The notes under the pieces were generated by a model. It saw only the letters and a program-made list of their open reading frames with translations. It did not search any database and had not been told where the DNA came from. Source: Gammaproteobacteria bacterium HGW-Gammaproteobacteria-4 (lineage in GTDB: Bacteria > Pseudomonadota > Gammaproteobacteria > Xanthomonadales > Xanthomonadaceae). Taken from it: a DNA stretch of 64,000 bases. Positions 1-7,749 of the stretch are shown here, piece by piece. Numbering within the stretch: position 1 is the first letter of the stretch; each line of letters opens with the position of its first letter. A program made the position numbers and the translations under genes. The stretch is from assembly GCA_002839995.1 (NCBI GenBank), contig PGZC01000002.1:1-64000 (forward strand), read 5' to 3'.

Positions 1-322
1 TTTGAGCGAATGAACGGAAAATCTGGTCATCATCGATCCGACAGGCGCATGTCGGCTCTGAATGGCGTCCATTCGACGGGTTGTTCAGAGCATCCTTAGA
101 AAATGGCTGAAACCTGCAGATGCTGCGGGCGGTTGCAATATCCTGTAATGCGACTTTCTGCGCGTGTGGTAGGAAACGGCATGTATAAAGAGTATGCGGC
201 AATGACGCCAGTGAAGGCTAGGCAGAATACGCGCCGTGAAAAAATACGACGACGGTAATTCCGACTCTACGCTCGCCGTCGCGTCAGAGGGCTGCTGCCC
301 AGTGCGCTTCCAGTAAAGACGT
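1..322. other. No gene recognised
   Basis: This stretch before the insertion sequence contains only very short open frames with no family resemblance I can see. It is the left flank of the IS1595-type element. No target duplication is visible when it is compared with the sequence after position 1394. Confidence 0.5.
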
Positions 323-346
323 CCTGATTAGCGACGAAGCTCAGCC
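323..346. repeat. IS left terminal inverted repeat
   Basis: This 24 bp sequence, beginning CCTGATTAGCGACG, is the exact reverse complement of 1371-1394. It marks the left end of the insertion sequence. Confidence 0.85.
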
Positions 347-380
347 GGCCGTCGCATGATATGAGACGCGGCGGGCGCAG

Positions 381-409
381 GCTCTCCACCGTGACCCACG
401 GTGGAGAGC
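381..409 (+). promoter_or_regulatory. Hairpin covering the transposase ribosome binding site
   Basis: A perfect 12 bp inverted repeat (381-392 and 398-409) with a 5-base loop ends five bases before the transposase ATG at 414. The only purine-rich candidate Shine-Dalgarno sequence, GTGGAGAG, lies in the right arm. In a transcript the site would be base-paired. Several insertion sequences limit transposase translation this way; the function here is inferred. Confidence 0.55.
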
Positions 410-413
410 AGTC

Positions 414-1376
414 ATGGCGATGAATCGGGTGCAGTTTCAGGCGGGGCTGTCGATGACGGCGTTCTTGCAGCAGTACGGCACCGAAGCCAAGTGTTATCGC
501 GCGCTGTACCGGATGCGCTGGCCCCAAGGATTCCGCTGTCCGGCCTGCAACGGCCGCACGCGCTCGCGCTTTCGTCGCGCCGACCGCGTCTACTACCAGT
601 GCCGCAGTTGCCGCCACCAGACCACGCTCACCAGCGGCACGCTGTTTGCGGCGAGCAAGCTGCCGCTGACAAAGTGGTTCCTGGCCATGCACCTGCTGAC
701 GGCGAGCAAGACCAATCTGGCGGCCCTGGAACTGATGCGGCAACTGGACGTGTGCTACGCCACCGCCTGGACGCTCAAGCACAAGATCATGCAGGCCATG
801 ACCGAGCGCGAGGAGTCCCGGCAACTTCACGGCTTCGTACAGATCGACGACGCCTACCTGGGTGGCGAGCGCAACGGCGGCAAACCGGGACGCGGGTCGG
901 AAAACAAGCAGCCCTTCGTGATCGCGGTATCCACGGACGCCACCCTCGAACACCCGACGTTCGCCGTGATCGAGCCGGTGCGGAGCTTCGACAACGACTC
1001 GCTGCGCGACTGGGCGGCGCGACGACTGGCCCCGGAGGCGGAAGCCTACACCGATGGTCTGGGTTGCTTCCGGCGCATCGAGGAGGCCGGCCATGCGCAC
1101 ACCGTGCTGGTGACCGGCGGCGGTCGTGCGGCCACTCAGGCACAGGGCGCGCGCTGGGTGAACGTGCTCCTGGCCAACGTCAAACGCGCCATCAGCGGCA
1201 GCTACCATGCGATTCGCCAAGCCAAGTACGCGCGGCGCTATCTGGCCGAAGCAGCGTACCGTTTCAACCGCCGCTTTCACCTCGCCGCCATGCTGCCGCG
1301 ACTGCTGCGCGCGATGGTGCTCTGCAAGCCGTGTGCAGAGCCGTCTTTGCGCGCTGCAGGGAATTTTCATGGCTGA
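414..1376 (+). CDS. IS1595-family transposase (ISXO2-like domain)
   Basis: This 320-residue protein is the transposase of the insertion sequence. It has the family layout: an N-terminal zinc ribbon with CPAC at residues 42-45 and CRSC at 63-66, then an ISXO2-like catalytic domain. Likely metal-binding acidic residues lie in QIDDAYLGG (about 145-146) and in AYTDG (Asp214). An N-x-K pair at about 255-257, in NVKR, matches the DDNK catalytic set of IS1595. The length is normal and the frame is intact. The ATG at 414 was chosen because it follows GTGGAGAG, although that site lies inside a stable hairpin. The stop codon is inside the right terminal repeat. Confidence 0.9.
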   Translation: MAMNRVQFQAGLSMTAFLQQYGTEAKCYRALYRMRWPQGFRCPACNGRTRSRFRRADRVYYQCRSCRHQTTLTSGTLFAASKLPLTKWFLAMHLLTASKTNLAALELMRQLDVCYATAWTLKHKIMQAMTEREESRQLHGFVQIDDAYLGGERNGGKPGRGSENKQPFVIAVSTDATLEHPTFAVIEPVRSFDNDSLRDWAARRLAPEAEAYTDGLGCFRRIEEAGHAHTVLVTGGGRAATQAQGARWVNVLLANVKRAISGSYHAIRQAKYARRYLAEAAYRFNRRFHLAAMLPRLLRAMVLCKPCAEPSLRAAGNFHG

Positions 1377-1394
1377 GCTTCGTCGCTAATCAGG
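1371..1394. repeat. IS right terminal inverted repeat
   Basis: This is the exact reverse complement of 323-346 and includes the TGA stop codon of the transposase (1374-1376). Confidence 0.85.
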
Positions 1395-1460
1395 TTGAGG
1401 GTTGGTGGACAAAATCTTGGACACTTTGCCCGCCGCTCGCGTCGGTTGCGCTTCGGGCCA

Positions 1461-1967
1461 TCATCCCTTCGCGCCGCTGCGCGATTGCCAGCGCTGGATC
1501 TGCGCCCCGACTTGGTCCCAAGGCAAGCGGCTTCCGTCCCGCTGCATGGCTTCATACGCTACGGCCACTCGCTCAACGAGCACCACACGCGCGTCGAGCA
1601 GGGCTTCGATGAGCCAGAGGGTCCCGTGGACTTCGACGCGTTCACGGGTGGCGGCCTCGCGCAGCGCGCCATCGCCTGACAGCAGCGCGCAACCCAAGGT
1701 GCGTGCCAAGGCCAGCGCGAATAGATCGTTGGTGCTGGGTCGCCGGTAGTGCTGGCGCAGGCGCATGACGTATTCCACGGATTCCGCGGGCTGGGGAAGA
1801 ACTTTCAGCCCCAAGCCGGGCAGGATGCCGTAGTGGGCGGCCAACTCCTCCACGTACAACACGTCTGGCACACAGAACTCGACCTCGGGAAGGCGAAACA
1901 TCTCCTCCAGCAAACCGCCGGCCGCCAAGTCGATGATGATGTTGGCATCAGTGACAATCAGCCGCAT
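1461..1967 (-). CDS. PIN-domain protein, likely toxin
   Basis: This is a 168-residue protein with a PIN fold, the ribonuclease fold of VapC-type toxins. Visible acidic motifs are VTDANIIIDL at the N terminus (Asp7, Asp13), a central STNDLFALALA, and LLSGDGALREAA in the C-terminal half. The start at 1967 was chosen because the PIN strand begins there; a longer frame upstream adds unrelated sequence. The gene overlaps the 3' end of the XRE-ImmA gene by about 20 bases, so the two are probably translationally coupled. PIN-type genes are often paired with ImmA/IrrE regulators. The exact substrate is unknown. Confidence 0.75.
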   Translation of the reverse strand: MRLIVTDANIIIDLAAGGLLEEMFRLPEVEFCVPDVLYVEELAAHYGILPGLGLKVLPQPAESVEYVMRLRQHYRRPSTNDLFALALARTLGCALLSGDGALREAATRERVEVHGTLWLIEALLDARVVLVERVAVAYEAMQRDGSRLPWDQVGAQIQRWQSRSGAKG

Positions 1968-3030
1968 CGGTCGCTTCCATGCGTCTGCGCAAGCGCAGTT
2001 CCACCAGTGGCACCCCGAACAGCTCGGCGGCCCTGGACTCTCCAATCAGGTCCTCGGCCAAGGCCCGGTACACCAGTTGGGCGAACCGGCGCGGGCATTC
2101 CCTGGGGTAGGAATCCCCTGGCTCGCACTCCCGCCAGGAGGTTCCAGCTTCCCCTTGTTGGGCAAAGAACTCCCAGTGTCGGCGCGCTGCGGACTTGTTG
2201 AGGATTCCCAGGTCCTGCGCACGATAGAGCCAGCCATTCATGCTCAGGCCCCATTCGTGCTTGAGCAGGTACAGCTCGCGTGGCTCCAGCCATGACCGGG
2301 ACGAGCCCAGGAGTCGATGCACCTCATCCTTGGGCACGAGGAAGGCACCGGCGAAGCGGTTGCAGGCGCGCTCCTCGTCCAGGCCCGGAGCCAAGCGGCC
2401 ATGCAGCACCAGATGCCCCAGCTCGTGCGCCAGGGTGAAGCGCTGGCGGTCCCCGGGCCAGTCCTGACCGACGACGATGACGGTATGGCCGTTGGCCTTG
2501 GCCGCCAGGCCGTCGAACTTCTTGCCGCCGTCGTGTGAGGTGAGGAAGACATTGATGCCTTCCTCTTCCATCTTGTCGATGAGGTTGCGGATGGGCCCGA
2601 CGCCCAGCTGCCAGGCCGCGCGTACCTTCTCAGCCTGCAATTCGATGTCCTCGTAGGACTTCACCTGGATGGGAAGCCCCCGTGGGGGTGCAAAGGCCTT
2701 GGGCCAAGAGGCTGGGATGATCGCCTCCAGCTCCAGCCAGCGCTCCATTTGCTCGCGGACATCCTCAAGCGCCCTGCCCTCATCCTTGGCCGAGAGCCTG
2801 GAGTGCTTGCGAAATTCCACTTCCGACAACTCAACACCCGGCTGCCTGAAGAAGTACTCGGTCCGCACGTCCAACGCCTTGGCCAGGCGCAGCAAGGTCT
2901 CCGAAGACGGCTTGATCTGGTCACGCTCGTATTTGGAGATGGCCATGGCGCTAAGCCCCACGGCCTGCGCGAGTTCGCGCAGGGACAGGCCGGCCGCTAC
3001 GCGCCCCTGTTTGATTCTGGAGCCCAGCAT
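1948..3030 (-). CDS. XRE-family regulator with ImmA/IrrE metallopeptidase domain
   Basis: This 360-residue protein joins an N-terminal XRE helix-turn-helix (about residues 5-60, including LRELAQAVGLSAMAISKYER) to a COG2856 metallopeptidase domain. The zinc motif is HELGH at about 202-206, followed by LVLHGRL. In this family the HTH part binds its own promoter and the protease part may cut a partner regulator. It probably acts as antitoxin or regulator for the overlapping PIN gene downstream. The divergent intergenic region carries four GTAAAC half-sites, which fits autoregulation. The length is typical of full-length members. Confidence 0.85.
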   Translation of the reverse strand: MLGSRIKQGRVAAGLSLRELAQAVGLSAMAISKYERDQIKPSSETLLRLAKALDVRTEYFFRQPGVELSEVEFRKHSRLSAKDEGRALEDVREQMERWLELEAIIPASWPKAFAPPRGLPIQVKSYEDIELQAEKVRAAWQLGVGPIRNLIDKMEEEGINVFLTSHDGGKKFDGLAAKANGHTVIVVGQDWPGDRQRFTLAHELGHLVLHGRLAPGLDEERACNRFAGAFLVPKDEVHRLLGSSRSWLEPRELYLLKHEWGLSMNGWLYRAQDLGILNKSAARRHWEFFAQQGEAGTSWRECEPGDSYPRECPRRFAQLVYRALAEDLIGESRAAELFGVPLVELRLRRRMEATDAADCH

Positions 3031-3042
3031 GTCTACCTCAAC

Positions 3043-3127
3043 GTTTACGGAATTCGGCGTTTGTTGACACAGTGTAAACCATCAAGTAGAGTTTACGTCA
3101 ACGCATGTTATATGGAGATATGTAAAC
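3043..3127. promoter_or_regulatory. Divergent control region with four GTAAAC half-sites
   Basis: The region between the XRE-ImmA gene and the rightward small gene contains GTTTAC at 3043-3048, GTAAAC at 3074-3079, GTTTAC at 3091-3096 and GTAAAC at 3122-3127. The middle two form an inverted pair with an 11-base spacer. Such repeated half-sites are typical operators for XRE regulators; binding is inferred. Confidence 0.5.
3064..3092 (+). promoter_or_regulatory. Predicted sigma-70 promoter
   Basis: TTGACA at 3064-3069 is followed after 17 bases by TAGAGT at 3087-3092. The GTAAAC inverted pair overlaps the spacer and the -10 element, so a bound repressor would block this promoter. Confidence 0.5.
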
Positions 3128-3128
3128 C

Positions 3129-3299
3129 ATGGCCACTAACCCCCCGACAGGCGACGGGCACCGGAATGGGGCGGTCCGCGACCGCTCGCAGTTCAAGGCG
3201 CCCAACGGCAACTACACCAAGCGCAATACTGACAACGGTCGCTTCATGGATCAGAAGAAGGGCGGCGACCCGTTCAAGGGCGTCCGCAAAGAGAGATAG
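3129..3299 (+). CDS. Small conserved-looking protein divergent from XRE-ImmA gene
   Basis: This is a 56-residue basic, polar protein starting MATNPPTGDGHRNGAVRDRS and ending DPFKGVRKER. It has no membrane segment and no cysteine. It resembles short proteins, rich in the pattern N-P/G-x-G-x-Y-x-K-R-x-T-x-x-G-R-F-M-D, that I recall beside XRE or toxin genes, but I cannot name a family. The ATG follows TATGGAGATATG, with GGAG about 10 bases upstream, and lies behind the TTGACA promoter. It may be an unrecognised member of the module. Confidence 0.6.
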   Translation: MATNPPTGDGHRNGAVRDRSQFKAPNGNYTKRNTDNGRFMDQKKGGDPFKGVRKER

Positions 3300-3307
3300 G
3301 CCGCTGC

Positions 3308-3463
3308 ATGCCAACGGCGAATGCCAAGTCCCGGGGAATCCCATCTGGCACGTTCGTCGTCGACGATTCTCGCGGGAAATCGGGTGTAGCGCTGGCGGCG
3401 TCCCTCCGCGTCACCCCACAGATTCCGATGGAATCGCTTGCTACGCCCAGCTCTCCAGCATGA
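3308..3463 (+). CDS. Possible small protein, function unknown
   Basis: This is a 51-residue open frame that starts eight bases after the stop of the preceding small gene. It contains GTFVVDDSRGKSGVALAASL, a plausible folded core. The spacing suggests translation from the same message. It overlaps the tail of the VapC remnant on the other strand by 23 bases. I do not recognise the family, and a chance frame cannot be excluded. Confidence 0.35.
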   Translation: MPTANAKSRGIPSGTFVVDDSRGKSGVALAASLRVTPQIPMESLATPSSPA

Positions 3464-3638
3464 GCGGCGCGTCGATCCGCGCGCAAGGACGGCCGTTGTT
3501 GGTGACCTGAACGGCGCCTGCCGACAGCGCGTGTGCGGCGATCATCATGTCCATCTCGCCGCTCGGTTGACCTGCGCCGCCCAGTTGGTGGCGAATTTCG
3601 GCGTACCAGTTCGCCGCGTCGACATCACGGGGATTCAA
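3441..3638 (-). pseudogene. VapC/FitB-type PIN toxin, C-terminal remnant
   Basis: About 65 codons match the end of VapC-like PIN toxins: ANWYAEIRHQL, then EMDMMIAAHALSAGA, VTNNGR and a closing LESW. The N-terminal half with the first catalytic aspartate is absent upstream (3640-3700), and no VapB antitoxin gene is present. The segment is therefore a decayed toxin. It lies between two other toxin-type loci and marks this part as accessory DNA. Confidence 0.65.
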
Positions 3639-3698
3639 GCCAAACTGCTGTGTCTGTTGGCCTGGCCGACAGCGACGGCGATATATTCCAGCGGGATA

Positions 3699-4667
3699 CT
3701 ACAAAGATTGCCGAGCGATGGAATCGTGCGCCGTCGTTACCGCGCGCCAGGTGAAGTCAACGACGATGGGCACATGGTCTGAAAGCGGTTCGCCGTTATC
3801 GTCAACGAACGACTGATCCGTCCGCGATTGCCGCGGAACCAGTTGCAGCGATGGGCTTCCCCGATACAGCACCTTGTCGATGCCGTGGCGCACATCGGGG
3901 CAGTCGGTCACCTCACATGTGTCGCGCAATCCGCCGGATTGCAGCAGGTGCTCGAAGGTCGCACGATCGCCTGCTACGTCCCGGCTCCGCAGATTGGTAT
4001 CGCCTGCGATGATCACCGCGCGGCCCCGGGAACGGTTGGCCAGCGAGTCGAGGAGCTGACCCACCTGATTCAGACGCGTGTCAAGGTTGCCGGGGCCGCG
4101 CCCAGAGTCCATGTGGACGTTGTAGACATCCAGCACCGCGCCCGCGCCGAGGTGATGACTGGCCACCGAGAAGCCCTTGTCCACCAGGCAATCATTGCGG
4201 TCGGTGAGGTAACCATGACAGTTGCGCCAACTCTCCCGGTGTTCTTCAGAAAAGGGCAGTCGGCTGAACCGGTTGAGTCCGTCGCCAATGCCGGCCCAGC
4301 CGCTACCGCGGCCCAAAATGGATTGAAAAGGCAGGGAAATCCCGGCCCGCAGTTGCCGCGGATAGGCGAAGTCTTCCTGCACCAGAACCAGGTCGTAGCG
4401 ACTCAGCAACGGCCCCATGCGGAGCAGGTTGACGCTGGGACAGGATCGGGAAATCAGATCCGGCAGACCGGCAACATTGTAGGTAACCAGATGGAAACTG
4501 CCGGAATCCCCGTCCGGAAGCGCCGACAGGGCTTGCGCGAATGCTGCGTGGGTTGGCCGGATGTCCTTCATGATCGTGTCTTTCACGAGCGCGGGTTTCC
4601 AAGGCGCCAACAGGAAAACGCCGCTTGCCACTGCAACGCGCGTGACGTATTTGAAGCGTCCGACCAT
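3699..4667 (-). CDS. Endonuclease/exonuclease/phosphatase-family protein
   Basis: This is a 322-residue protein of the EEP fold, which includes DNase I-like nucleases and neutral sphingomyelinases. Motifs appear in order: LVTYNVAGLPDL, LVQEDF with the metal-binding Glu, VYNVHMDS, IIAGDTNLRS and the closing LSDHVPIVVDF with the catalytic Asp-His. The N terminus has a basic stretch followed by a hydrophobic segment (ASGVFLLAPW), so the protein is probably exported or membrane-anchored. The start at 4667 was preferred over longer frames because it places the signal-like segment first. The substrate cannot be read from sequence. A sphingomyelinase-like or phosphodiesterase role is possible. Confidence 0.75.
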   Translation of the reverse strand: MVGRFKYVTRVAVASGVFLLAPWKPALVKDTIMKDIRPTHAAFAQALSALPDGDSGSFHLVTYNVAGLPDLISRSCPSVNLLRMGPLLSRYDLVLVQEDFAYPRQLRAGISLPFQSILGRGSGWAGIGDGLNRFSRLPFSEEHRESWRNCHGYLTDRNDCLVDKGFSVASHHLGAGAVLDVYNVHMDSGRGPGNLDTRLNQVGQLLDSLANRSRGRAVIIAGDTNLRSRDVAGDRATFEHLLQSGGLRDTCEVTDCPDVRHGIDKVLYRGSPSLQLVPRQSRTDQSFVDDNGEPLSDHVPIVVDFTWRAVTTAHDSIARQSL

Positions 4668-4898
4668 CGTTCTTCGTCTAACCGTGATTGCGTTGTGCGT
4701 GCGCATGGAACCGGCTATCCGTCCCATTGCACGGCCTATTTGGCCAAGAACATCAATGGCCTGTGAGATGCGCTGGCAAGCGTCGCGCGGTGCTTGGCGT
4801 TCCGTGCGAATCAGCACCGTAGCGAGCCACCCCCGCCGGCACTGTGACCTGCGTCTGATATCTGGCAATGGGATGCCGATGACCGATACCCTGCCCTA

Positions 4899-4912
4899 TT
4901 GATCTGAATCAA
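4899..4912 (+). promoter_or_regulatory. Perfect FNR box before the 2-oxoacid oxidoreductase operon
   Basis: TTGATCTGAATCAA matches the FNR consensus TTGAT-N4-ATCAA exactly. Its centre is about 66 bases before the gamma-subunit ATG. A site centred at -41.5 would put transcription start near 4947. An FNR homologue is encoded at 36857-37606. Activation under low oxygen is inferred. Confidence 0.75.
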
Positions 4913-4971
4913 GCGCCTGCGCGTCGAAAACCGAACAATGGACCCGGGATGGCAGGCGCGGAGGCCGGCTG

Positions 4972-5562
4972 ATGCTGCAGATTCGGATTCATGGTCGCGG
5001 CGGGCAGGGCGTGGTGACGGCGGCGGAGATGCTGTCGTTGGCGGCGTTCGAACAGGGGCGGCATGCGCAGGCGTTTCCGAGCTTCGGTTCGGAGCGCACG
5101 GGTGCGCCGGTGGTGGCGTTCTGTCGCATCGACGATCGCGAGATCCGTTTGCGCGAGCCGATCAGGGTGCCGGATGTGCTGATCGTGCAGGACCCGACGC
5201 TGTTGCATCAGATCGATGTGTTCCAGGGTTTGCAGGCGGACGGCTACGTGCTGATCAACAGCCGGCGCAGCTTCGACGAACTGGGCCTTGGCGAAATCCA
5301 GCAGCGTTATCGCCGCGAGCGTTTGATCACGTTGCCGGCGAGCGAGATCGCGCTCAAGCATCTGGGCCGGCCGTTGCCGAATGCGGTGTTGCTGGGCGGT
5401 TTTGCGGCGCTGTCGGGCCTGATCACGCTCGACGCGGTGGCGCATGCGATCCGCGTCAAGTTCAAGGGCAAGGTGGCCGACGCCAACGTCGCCGCCGCCA
5501 GCGAAGCCTTCGACACGATCCAGCGCAGGATGGAGGAGCCGGCCCATGCTCAAGCAGACTGA
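4972..5562 (+). CDS. 2-oxoacid:acceptor oxidoreductase, gamma subunit
   Basis: This 196-residue protein is the gamma subunit of a pyruvate/2-oxoacid oxidoreductase. It begins with the family motif [15 protein letters not shown] and has [13 protein letters not shown] soon after. In these enzymes gamma joins alpha and beta to oxidise a 2-oxoacid and coenzyme A to acyl-CoA and CO2. The gene opens the operon, 60 bases after an FNR box, and overlaps the alpha start by 17 bases. The substrate (pyruvate, 2-oxoglutarate or an aryl glyoxylate) cannot be decided from sequence. Confidence 0.85.
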   Translation: MLQIRIHGRGGQGVVTAAEMLSLAAFEQGRHAQAFPSFGSERTGAPVVAFCRIDDREIRLREPIRVPDVLIVQDPTLLHQIDVFQGLQADGYVLINSRRSFDELGLGEIQQRYRRERLITLPASEIALKHLGRPLPNAVLLGGFAALSGLITLDAVAHAIRVKFKGKVADANVAAASEAFDTIQRRMEEPAHAQAD

Positions 5563-6728
5563 AGGTTCGCGCGCGGTGGCCGAGGCGGTGGCACTGTGCC
5601 GCCCGGAAGTGATCTGCGCGTATCCGATCTCGCCACAGACGCATATCGTCGAAGGACTGGGCGAGCGCGTCAAAAGCGGTGCGCTGACGCCGTGCGAATT
5701 CATCAACGTCGAGAGCGAGTTCGCCGCGATGAGTGTGGCCATCGGCTCGTCGGCGGCGGGTGCGCGCACCTACACCGCCACCGCGTCGCAGGGGCTGCTG
5801 TTCATGGCGGAGGCGGTGTACAACGCTTCCGGGCTGGGCCTGCCGATCGTGATGACGGTGGCGAATCGCGCCATCGGCGCGCCGATCAACATCTGGAACG
5901 ATCACAGCGATTCCATGAGCCAGCGCGATTGCGGCTGGATCCAGTTGTTCGCGGAAAGCAACCAGGAGGCGCTGGACCTGCACATCCAGGCCTTCAAGCT
6001 GGCGGAAGAACTGTCGATGCCGGTGATGGTGTGCATGGACGGTTTCATCCTCACCCACGCCTACGAGCAGGTGGACATGCCCGATCAGGCCGACGTCGAT
6101 GCGTTTCTGCCGCCGTACTGGACCCGGCCGATCCGGTTTCGATTGGCGCGATGGTAGGGCCGGAGGCGTTCATGGAAGTGCGTTATCTGGCGCACGCCAA
6201 ACAGTTGACCGCGCTGGATGTGATTCCGCGCATCGCGCACGAGTTTCATGGGCGCTTCGGACGTCATTCCGGCGGGCTGGTGCGCGGTTATCGCATCGAG
6301 GACGCCGAGACCATCGTCGTCGCGCTGGGCTCGGTGATCGGCACGCTGAAGGACACCATCGACGAGATGCGCGCCGACGGCATCGCGATCGGCGTGTTGG
6401 GTATCCAGTCCTTCCGACCATTCCCGCTGGCCGCGGTGCGCGCCGCCTTGCAGCACGCGCACAACGTGGTGGTGCTGGAAAAGAGTTTTTGCGTCGGTCT
6501 GGGCGGAGTGGTCTCCACCGATGTGCGGCTGGCGCTGTCCGGCCTGCAACTGCATGGTTATACGGTGGTGGCCGGGCTGGGTGGCCGCGCCATCACCAAG
6601 GAATCGCTGCACCGCACTCTGCGCGAAGCGATTGCCGGCACCCTGCAACCGCTGAGCTGCGTCGCAGCGGCCCGATTGCCGAGAACCTGTTGCGCGACGT
6701 CGGCGGCATTGCCGTCAAGGTGGTATGA
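5546..6728 (+). pseudogene. 2-oxoacid:acceptor oxidoreductase, alpha subunit (two frameshifts)
   Basis: The alpha subunit begins at ATG 5546 behind GGAGGAG. It contains the pyrimidine-binding core ([38 protein letters not shown]) and continues to the normal end AENLLRDVGG. Reading it through needs two frame changes, each equal to one lost base: near 6119-6121 (after LPPY, resuming at [21 protein letters not shown]) and near 6653 (after GTLQPL, resuming at ELRRSGPIAENL). As given, the first frame stops at 6157. The flanking subunits are intact, so this is either a recent inactivation or two sequencing indels. The third frame runs into beta and imitates an alpha-beta fusion. Confidence 0.8.
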
Positions 6729-6729
6729 G

Positions 6730-7749
6730 ATGGGCCAGCCGATCAAGTTCTACCAAACCGGCACCTTCACGGTGGGTAACCGCCTGCTGGAGCCGGAGCA
6801 GCGCACGGTGCAGGCATCGGTCGAACGCAGCAATTCGATCAACTCGGGCCACCGCGCCTGTCAGGGCTGCGGCGAGGCGCTGGGCGCGCGCTATGCGGTC
6901 GATGCGGCGATGCGCGCCACGCAGGGCCAACTGATCGCGGCCAACGCCACCGGTTGTCTGGAAGTGTTTTCGACGCCGTACCCGGAATCGTCCTGGCAAT
7001 TGCCGTGGATCCACTCGCTGTTCGGCAATGCCGCGGCCGTGGGCACCGGCATTGCGGCGGCGCTCAAGGTGAGGGCGCGCAAGGCCGGTCTGGAACGCAA
7101 TGCGGTGCGGGTGATCGCGCAGGGCGGCGATGGCGGCACCACCGATATCGGTTTCGGCTGCCTGTCCGGGATGTTCGAGCGCAACGACGACGTGCTCTAC
7201 ATCTGCTACGACAACGAGGCCTACATGAACACCGGCGTGCAGCGCAGCTCGGCGACGCCGCCCGCTGCGCGCACCAACACCACCATGGCGGTGGGCGAAA
7301 ACCCCGGCGCCGAATTCGGGCAAGGCAAGAACCTGCCGCGCATTGCGATGGCGCATGAAATCCCCTACGTGGCCACCGCCACCGTGGCCGATCTGCACGA
7401 TCTGGAAGCGAAGGTGGAAAAGGCCATGAGCCTGCATGGCGCGCGCTATCTGCACATCCTGGTGCCGTGCCCGCTGGGTTGGGGCTCGGCCAGTTGCGAC
7501 ACCATCAAGCTGGCGCGGCTGGCGCGCGAGACCGGCATCTTCCCGGTGTTCGAAGCCGAGCGCGGCGAGCTGACGCGGGTGACGCAAATCCGTCGCCGCG
7601 TGCCAGTGGAGGAATACCTCAAACCGCAGAAGCGTTTCGCCCATTTGTTCGCCGGCGCGGGCCGCGCCGATCTGATCGCCCGCATCCAGGCCGATGCCGA
7701 TCGCAACATCGCGCGCTTCGGCCTGCTCGCCGACGAGGTGACCGCATGA
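6730..7749 (+). CDS. 2-oxoacid:acceptor oxidoreductase, beta subunit (TPP-binding)
   Basis: This is a 339-residue thiamine-diphosphate-binding subunit. The TPP/Mg site is seen as GGDGGTTDIG followed by YDNEAYMNTG. Cysteines in ACQGCGEALG and ATGCLEVF, plus Cys in CDTIKLARL, match the beta family's [4Fe-4S] ligands. The ATG at 6730 lies one base after the alpha stop, so a longer frame running in from alpha is an artefact of the alpha frameshifts. The stop overlaps the next start by ATGA. It forms the catalytic centre with alpha and passes electrons to the iron-sulfur/NAD(P) partner encoded downstream. Confidence 0.9.
   Translation: MGQPIKFYQTGTFTVGNRLLEPEQRTVQASVERSNSINSGHRACQGCGEALGARYAVDAAMRATQGQLIAANATGCLEVFSTPYPESSWQLPWIHSLFGNAAAVGTGIAAALKVRARKAGLERNAVRVIAQGGDGGTTDIGFGCLSGMFERNDDVLYICYDNEAYMNTGVQRSSATPPAARTNTTMAVGENPGAEFGQGKNLPRIAMAHEIPYVATATVADLHDLEAKVEKAMSLHGARYLHILVPCPLGWGSASCDTIKLARLARETGIFPVFEAERGELTRVTQIRRRVPVEEYLKPQKRFAHLFAGAGRADLIARIQADADRNIARFGLLADEVTA

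Larger units (their letters stand above)
323..1394 (+). mobile_element. IS1595-family insertion sequence
   Basis: A 1,072 bp element is bounded by perfect 24 bp terminal inverted repeats (323-346 and 1371-1394) and encodes one intact transposase. The stop codon of the transposase lies inside the right repeat. IS1595 elements usually create 8 bp target duplications. The 8 bases outside each end here do not match, so the copy may be old, may have recombined, or may be bounded slightly differently. The element lies beside the XRE-ImmA/PIN module. Confidence 0.85.

Noticed and set aside
315-1402. Target-site duplication around the IS1595-type element
   Set aside because: The eight bases before 323 (AAAGACGT) and after 1394 (TTGAGGGT) do not match, so none is claimed.
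5596-7749. A 717-residue apparent fusion of alpha and beta oxidoreductase subunits
   Set aside because: The N-terminal 175 residues are out-of-frame nonsense. The frame results from two one-base losses in alpha, and a normal alpha stop (6726-6728) and beta start (6730) are present.
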